Source: Candidatus Poribacteria bacterium
GTDB taxonomy: Bacteria > Poribacteria > WGA-4E > UBA9662
Length of the DNA: 11,188 bases
NCBI GenBank assembly: GCA_002699335.1
Contig: PACG01000080.1
Location: 37,738 to 48,925, forward strand
Direction: 5' to 3'
Position numbers and translations under genes: made by a program. Shown here piece after piece: positions 8,095 through 11,188 of this stretch. Each line of letters begins with the position of its first letter. Within the stretch, counting starts at the first letter, position 1. The notes below the pieces were generated by a model. That model saw only the letters and a list, made by a program, of their open reading frames with translations, was not told the DNA's origin and did no database searches.

Positions 8095-8179
8095 GGTGAG
8101 GTGGCGGAGTGGTCGAACGTGGCGGTCTTGAAAACCGTTGTAGCGAAAGCTACCGTGGGTTCGAATCCCACCCTCACCG
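8095..8179 (+). tRNA. tRNA-Ser(UGA)
   Basis: 85 bases with a long serine-type variable arm (GTAGC-GAAA-GCTAC). The acceptor stem GGTGAGG pairs with CCTCACC, and G8179 is the discriminator. The anticodon loop CTTGAAA gives TGA at 8129-8131, reading UCA and probably other UCN codons. CCA is not encoded. The 35 bases 8137-8171 (variable arm and T arm) are identical to 8233-8267 in the next tRNA. Confidence 0.95.
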
Positions 8180-8190
8180 TTGTCTAGTGT

Positions 8191-8275
8191 GGAGAGTTGC
8201 GAGAGTGGTCTATCCGGGCTGCCTGCTAAGCAGTTGTAGCGAAAGCTACCGTGGGTTCGAATCCCACACTCTCCG
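8191..8275 (+). tRNA. tRNA-Ser(GCU)
   Basis: 85 bases. The acceptor stem GGAGAGT pairs with ACTCTCC, discriminator G8275, and the variable arm is long. The anticodon loop CTGCTAA gives GCT at 8225-8227, reading AGU and AGC. CCA is not encoded. It lies 11 bases after tRNA-Ser(UGA), and the two share an identical 3' part, which points to duplication or gene conversion. Confidence 0.95.
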
Positions 8276-8284
8276 TTTTCTCTT

Positions 8285-8298
8285 AGGTGCTAGCACCT
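8285..8298. repeat. 14-base perfect palindrome between tRNA genes
   Basis: AGGTGCTAGCACCT is fully self-complementary and lies in the 29-base spacer between tRNA-Ser(GCU) and tRNA-Arg(ACG). In RNA it would form a five-base-pair stem with a CUAG loop. It could be a processing signal in the polycistronic transcript, a pausing element or a protein-binding site. No T run follows, so it is not a typical terminator. Confidence 0.5.
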
Positions 8299-8304
8299 GG
8301 ATTT

Positions 8305-8378
8305 GCGCCGGTAGCTCAGTGGATTAGAGCATCTGACTACGGATCAGAAGGTCGGGGGTTCGAATCCCTTCCGGCGCC
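8305..8378 (+). tRNA. tRNA-Arg(ACG), substrate of TadA
   Basis: 74 bases. The acceptor stem GCGCCGG pairs with CCGGCGC, C8378 is the discriminator, and the T loop TTCGAAT is intact. The anticodon stem TCTGA/TCAGA encloses CTACGGA, giving anticodon ACG. In bacteria A34 of this tRNA is deaminated to inosine by TadA, letting it read CGU, CGC and CGA. CCA is not encoded. The tadA start codon lies only four bases beyond its 3' end. Confidence 0.95.
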
Positions 8379-8382
8379 TTTT

Positions 8383-8862
8383 ATGTTTACGGACACCTAT
8401 TGGATGACTCAGGCACTGGAACTGGCCAAACGGGCTGCCCAAATGGGGGAGGTTCCCGTTGGAGCCGTCATTGTACGAAATGACCGTTTGATCGCCACGG
8501 CACACAATCTCCGCCAGACGGACGGAAACCCGATCGCACATGCCGAAATCTTGGCCATCCAATCCGCAGCCCGGCAAACTGGAGATTGGCGTCTGACGGA
8601 TACTGCTCTTTACGTCACGTTAGAACCGTGTTCGATGTGCGCAGGTGCGATTTTGCTGGCACGCATCCCACGACTTATCTACGCCACCAAAGATCCAAAG
8701 TCTGGTGCGGTTGATACTCTCTTTAATCTGCTCAGCGATCAACGGCTGAACCATCAGGCTGAAGTTAGATCTGGGGTCATGTGGCAAGAGAGTCGGGAGT
8801 TGTTGCAGTCTTTCTTTCGACAACGTCGAGAAAATAAAGTGGAGAGTTGCAGGAGTGGTTGA
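8383..8862 (+). CDS. tadA: tRNA-specific adenosine deaminase TadA
   Basis: 159 residues, in the family range. The enzyme deaminates A34 of tRNA-Arg(ACG) to inosine in the cytoplasm, as a homodimer. The zinc site is complete: His53 and the proton-shuttling Glu55 in HAE, and Cys83 and Cys86 in LEPCSMCAGA. The start YWMTQALELAKRAAQMGEVPVGAVIV and the C-terminal KDPKSGAVDTL, LNHQAEV and LLQSFFRQRRE match E. coli TadA. ATG 8383 is chosen because TYWMTQAL aligns with the family's YWMxxAL start; upstream in-frame sequence is tRNA. No Shine-Dalgarno is possible in the four-base gap. The stop (8860-8862) and codons 154-159 (ESCRSG) lie inside tRNA-Ser(CGA); the known fold ends before this tail. It is followed, after further RNA genes, by ffs and dnaX, an order also known near the B. 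subtilis origin. Confidence 0.96.
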   Translation: MFTDTYWMTQALELAKRAAQMGEVPVGAVIVRNDRLIATAHNLRQTDGNPIAHAEILAIQSAARQTGDWRLTDTALYVTLEPCSMCAGAILLARIPRLIYATKDPKSGAVDTLFNLLSDQRLNHQAEVRSGVMWQESRELLQSFFRQRRENKVESCRSG

Positions 8863-8930
8863 ACTGGGCAGTCTCGAAAACTGTTGTGCGGGCGACCGTA
8901 CCGTGGGTTCGAATCCCACACTCTCCGCCA
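8841..8930 (+). tRNA. tRNA-Ser(CGA), overlapping the tadA stop
   Basis: 87 bases plus an encoded CCA (8928-8930). The acceptor stem GGAGAGT pairs with ACTCTCC; the variable arm is long and GC-rich. The anticodon loop CTCGAAA gives CGA at 8875-8877, reading UCG. Its first 22 bases are shared with the end of tadA; the tadA TGA stop falls in the D-arm. Bases 8841-8867 and 8885-8930 are identical to tRNA-Ser(GGA) at 9068-9094 and 9112-9157, so the two are recent duplicates differing essentially in the anticodon arm. Confidence 0.95.
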
Positions 8931-8949
8931 TCGATATTAGCAGAAGAGT

Positions 8950-8985
8950 AAAGAGTTACAAGAGTAGTTGAGGCCTGGGTCTTAA
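8950..8985 (+). pseudogene. Broken 5' half of a tRNA-Ser
   Basis: Over the first 22 bases this matches the 5' part of tRNA-Ser(CGA) and (GGA) at all but five positions, and each difference is G to A (GGAGAGTTGC becomes AAAGAGTTAC; GGAGTGGTTGA becomes AGAGTAGTTGA). Similarity continues loosely to about 8984 (CTGGGTCTT) and then ends at the first base of tRNA-Ala. No 3' half is present, and the acceptor stem has no partner, so it cannot be a working tRNA. It is the remnant of a third serine tRNA copy. Confidence 0.65.
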
Positions 8986-9058
8986 GGGGTAATAGCTCAG
9001 TTGGGAGAGCGCAACCTTCGCATGGTTGAGGTCACGGGTTCGAGCCCCGTTTACTCCA
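8986..9058 (+). tRNA. tRNA-Ala(CGC)
   Basis: 73 bases. The acceptor stem GGGGTAA pairs with TTACTCC with one G-U, discriminator A9058. The D arm has GCTCAGTTGGGAGAGC, and the anticodon stem CAACC/GGTTG encloses TTCGCAT, giving CGC at 9019-9021, which reads GCG. The T loop TTCGAGC is normal. CCA is not encoded. It is the only alanine tRNA in an otherwise serine/arginine array. Confidence 0.94.
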
Positions 9059-9067
9059 TTCAAAACA

Positions 9068-9157
9068 GGAGAGTTGCAGGAGTGGTTGAACTGGCATGAT
9101 TGGAAATCATGTGTGCGGGCGACCGTACCGTGGGTTCGAATCCCACACTCTCCGCCA
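9068..9157 (+). tRNA. tRNA-Ser(GGA)
   Basis: 87 bases plus an encoded CCA (9155-9157). The acceptor stem GGAGAGT pairs with ACTCTCC; the variable arm is identical to that of tRNA-Ser(CGA). The anticodon stem CATGA/TCATG encloses TTGGAAA, giving GGA at 9102-9104, which reads UCC and UCU. With UGA, GCU and CGA it completes the serine set within about 1.1 kb. Confidence 0.95.
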
Positions 9158-9175
9158 TTTTGACCGACTTGGTTA

Positions 9176-9415
9176 TGCTAAGCGGGGATGTAGCGGCGCC
9201 CTATACCTGCAATCCGCTATAGCAGGGCTGAATTCCCATTGTGCGGCAAACTTTTTCTTGGACTGACTGTAGCACGTGGTGTTGAGAGTTGGGTCCTGGG
9301 CAACTGGATGTTACTGAATCCCGTCAGGTCTGGAAAGAAGCAGCGGCAGGTAATTTGACAGTGTGACACAGGGTCGCCTAGCTTGAGCTAACGACTACCT
9401 TAACGCTTGGGGCTG
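9176..9415 (+). ncRNA. ffs: Large bacterial SRP RNA with Alu-like domain
   Basis: The RNA core of the signal recognition particle, which binds Ffh and targets nascent membrane and secreted proteins to the membrane. The conserved domain IV hairpin is clear at 9323-9344: GTCAGGTCTGGAAAGAAGC with its GGAA loop and asymmetric internal loop. Upstream, CCTGCAATCCGC and TATAGCAGGG followed by TGAATTCCC are the signature of the large SRP RNA 5' (Alu-like) domain, and GGGTCCTGGGCAAC is also typical. So this is the roughly 240-270 base form, not the short 4.5S form. The ends are approximate: AAGCG near 9180-9184 can pair with CGCTT at 9404-9408. It lies 18 bases after tRNA-Ser(GGA) and may be cotranscribed with it. 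Confidence 0.9.
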
Positions 9416-9504
9416 TTTGTCAACCTTTGGGTGCATAGCCAAGATTTATGTTGAAATTAAGACCTTAACGAAGAACGAATACCCCTCCAAAACCAATAAT
9501 ATCC

Positions 9505-9522
9505 CCTTCACTCCAGTGAAGG
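9505..9522 (+). promoter_or_regulatory. Stem-loop in the dnaX leader
   Basis: CCTTCAC (9505-9511) and GTGAAGG (9516-9522) form a perfect seven-base-pair stem with a TCCA loop. A second CCTTCAC follows at once (9523-9529). No T run follows, so it is not a standard terminator. It sits 21 bases before the dnaX start and could affect translation or message stability. Confidence 0.45.
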
Positions 9523-9543
9523 CCTTCACGAAGAACAACCGTT

Positions 9544-11188
9544 ATGTCTTATGAAGTGCTGGCGCGAAAGTGGCGTCCTCAAACTTTTGCCGATGTTGTT
9601 GGTCAAGCTCATATCATTACTACTTTGCAAAACCAGATTGGCACCGACCGGGTAGGCCACGCTTACCTTTTCTGGGGGCCAAGAGGAACTGGTAAAACCA
9701 CTGTCGCCCGCATTCTCGCCAAAGCCGTCAACTGTACCGGACATGATCCACTTGCCAATCCTGAGCCCTGTAATCAGTGTGCCAACTGCCAAGGGATCTC
9801 TACGGGTAGATCTTTTGACGTCATCGAAATGGATGCTGCCTCCAATAGAGGAATTGATCCGATTCGAGAACTGAGAGAGAATACACAACTGACTCCTGCG
9901 ACTTGTCGGTTCAAGATCTACATTATCGACGAAGCGCACATGCTAACCCCAGAGGCCTTCAACGCACTATTAAAAACGTTAGAGGAACCGCCGGCTCATG
10001 TTATCTTCGTTCTAGCCACTACCGAACACCACAAAGTACCACTGGCTATTGTTTCTCGCTGCCAAGGATTTGATTTTCGGTTCATGGATCAAGATCTAGT
10101 GGTAGACCGCTTGCGCCAAATTTGTCAGACTGAAGAGATTGAAGTAACCGATGACGGCTTAGCTTTAATTAGCCATCAATCGGAGGGGTGTCTGCGAGAT
10201 GCAACCAATATCCTGGAACGACTGACCGCCTCGATTGGCAAACAATTACCAGTGGTAGAAATCAACCAGGTGTTGGGACTTGGATCTTCTCAACTAATCG
10301 AAGATCTTTCAGAATTAATTTTAGCCGGGAATGTAGCAGATGCCATCCAGACCTTAGCTGACCTTTCACGAGTCGGTACCGATTTAATCCAGTGTTTGCA
10401 ACAACTGATTGCCTATTTCAGCGATTTGCGCCGAGTGGCTATTGATAGTAAACTATCCAGCCTGATCCAAGCCTCGCCGACTGAAGTTGAACGGATATTA
10501 GCGCAGGCAGGTCAAGTCTCAGCCCAACGCTTATCTCGCATCTTGCGAATCTTGATACAGACCCATAGCGAAATTAAGAAAAATGGCTACGCACAGTTGC
10601 TTCTCGAATCAGCCTTGGTCGAAGCTTGTGCCACCACTCAGAGTATCCGGAGCCTAGCCGAAATCACCGATCTGCTGAAAGAGCTAAAAGAGCTGGAAAA
10701 GAAGGTCGATCAGAGAGGATCAACTCGTCTGCCAACCAACCCGATTAATAATGAAACTTTGAACGGTGAGGGGGCAACGCCGATGCAACCGCCCGTTACC
10801 ACCGATGGGAGGATTCTCTCCGACTCGCCCAATTCGGCATACATGCGCATGGAGGCTGAAACTGTTGTACCACCGAACCAGAGTGATGTCCAAGACTCAT
10901 CCCTTGACCGGGAAAAGGGTAAGCTCGACGGAGGTGCAGTTGAAACCGACAGCGATCGATCGTCAACCGATGAGAACCAACTTGAAGCCAAGGCGGTACC
11001 AACTAATCAGGAAGACACTTCAGATAGTATCGCTAAAAACGGTCATCTAGCTTCCGAGGCGGTGGCGTTTGATTCGATATGGCGACAAATGCTGGATGAC
11101 TTGCAAGTCCATAAGCGGTCTGCTTACGAACTGTTAAAGAACGCTGATTTCATCCAAATCAATCCGGTTGGCTCAACACAAGCCGATA
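9544..11188 (+). CDS. dnaX: DNA polymerase III subunit gamma/tau (5' part, runs off the window)
   Basis: 548 codons are visible with no stop, so the gene is cut by the window edge. DnaX is the ATPase motor of the clamp loader that puts the beta clamp on DNA and joins the replisome together. The N-terminus MSYEVLARKWRPQTFADVVGQ is canonical. Walker A is GPRGTGKT (45-52); the zinc module cysteines are Cys64, 76, 79 and 82; Walker B is IIDEAH (127-132); LATTEHHKVP carries sensor 1 and SRC (171-173) the arginine finger. Domain III follows to about residue 385. Residues about 390-508 are a polar, acidic, probably disordered linker. A conserved C-terminal domain then begins (FDSIWRQMLDDLQVHKRSAYELLKNADFI, from about 509). 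No run of A suited to programmed frameshifting is seen. No strong Shine-Dalgarno precedes ATG 9544. Confidence 0.97.
   Translation, partial: MSYEVLARKWRPQTFADVVGQAHIITTLQNQIGTDRVGHAYLFWGPRGTGKTTVARILAKAVNCTGHDPLANPEPCNQCANCQGISTGRSFDVIEMDAASNRGIDPIRELRENTQLTPATCRFKIYIIDEAHMLTPEAFNALLKTLEEPPAHVIFVLATTEHHKVPLAIVSRCQGFDFRFMDQDLVVDRLRQICQTEEIEVTDDGLALISHQSEGCLRDATNILERLTASIGKQLPVVEINQVLGLGSSQLIEDLSELILAGNVADAIQTLADLSRVGTDLIQCLQQLIAYFSDLRRVAIDSKLSSLIQASPTEVERILAQAGQVSAQRLSRILRILIQTHSEIKKNGYAQLLLESALVEACATTQSIRSLAEITDLLKELKELEKKVDQRGSTRLPTNPINNETLNGEGATPMQPPVTTDGRILSDSPNSAYMRMEAETVVPPNQSDVQDSSLDREKGKLDGGAVETDSDRSSTDENQLEAKAVPTNQEDTSDSIAKNGHLASEAVAFDSIWRQMLDDLQVHKRSAYELLKNADFIQINPVGSTQAD

Noticed and set aside
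8109..8327. Open frame running through the first tRNA genes
   Set aside because: It is a translation of tRNA-Ser(UGA), tRNA-Ser(GCU) and part of tRNA-Arg; its internal repeat comes from the shared tRNA arms.
9526..9939. 137-codon minus-strand open frame
   Set aside because: It is a shadow of dnaX, which is unambiguous on the plus strand through Walker A, the zinc cysteines and Walker B.
10570..10700. Programmed frameshift site in dnaX to make a short gamma form
   Set aside because: The A runs here (AAGAAAAAT near 10575, AAGAAGG near 10699) do not form an A-AAA-AAG type slippery heptamer.
1..11188. CRISPR array or phage attachment site
   Set aside because: The only repeats are tRNA copies, IS ends and short scattered repeats; there are no regularly spaced repeats and no integrase next to the tRNA genes.

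Overview
The window reads as bacterial chromosome in two very different halves. Positions 1-8041 are accessory DNA in which many genes are decayed. Positions 8042-11188 are a compact housekeeping block of tRNA genes, tadA, SRP RNA and dnaX. No marker here fixes the phylum. A large SRP RNA with an Alu-like domain, tadA/ffs/dnaX order, a LamG-type surface protein and a large beta-helix protein would suit an uncultured lineage such as sponge-associated Candidatus Poribacteria. That placement is a low-confidence inference from gene-family flavour.

Accessory part, left to right: a LamG/concanavalin-like exported protein pseudogene (353-940); an intact, very AT-rich DCC-family (DUF393) thiol-disulfide oxidoreductase fused to its broken end (946-1341); a degenerate IS1595-family insertion sequence with recognisable inverted ends (1511-2367); an intact class I methyltransferase (2485-3237); about 440 bp without a gene; then, on the minus strand, an unrecognised frameshifted gene (4182-3677), a large right-handed beta-helix protein pseudogene with at least two stops and several indels (6170-4216), an intact YhdH/AcuI-like zinc-free quinone/acrylyl-CoA reductase (7344-6340) and a decayed reading frame ending one base before it (7626-7346).

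Housekeeping part, all plus strand: a consensus-like sigma70 promoter (TTGACA-N18-TAGAAT, 8042-8071) drives a dense array of tRNA-Ser(UGA), tRNA-Ser(GCU), tRNA-Arg(ACG), tadA, tRNA-Ser(CGA), a broken tRNA-Ser 5' half, tRNA-Ala(CGC), tRNA-Ser(GGA) and a large SRP RNA. It is followed by dnaX, which runs out of the window. All four standard serine anticodons are present.

The most striking feature is how tadA is embedded. TadA converts A34 of tRNA-Arg(ACG) to inosine. Here its gene starts four bases after the 3' end of that tRNA, and its last codons and stop lie inside the next tRNA gene. If all are made on one transcript, as the spacing suggests, 3' processing of the substrate tRNA would leave an almost leaderless tadA message, and RNase P cleavage of the downstream tRNA-Ser would cut off the tadA stop codon. 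tRNA maturation and synthesis of the editing enzyme would then be physically coupled.
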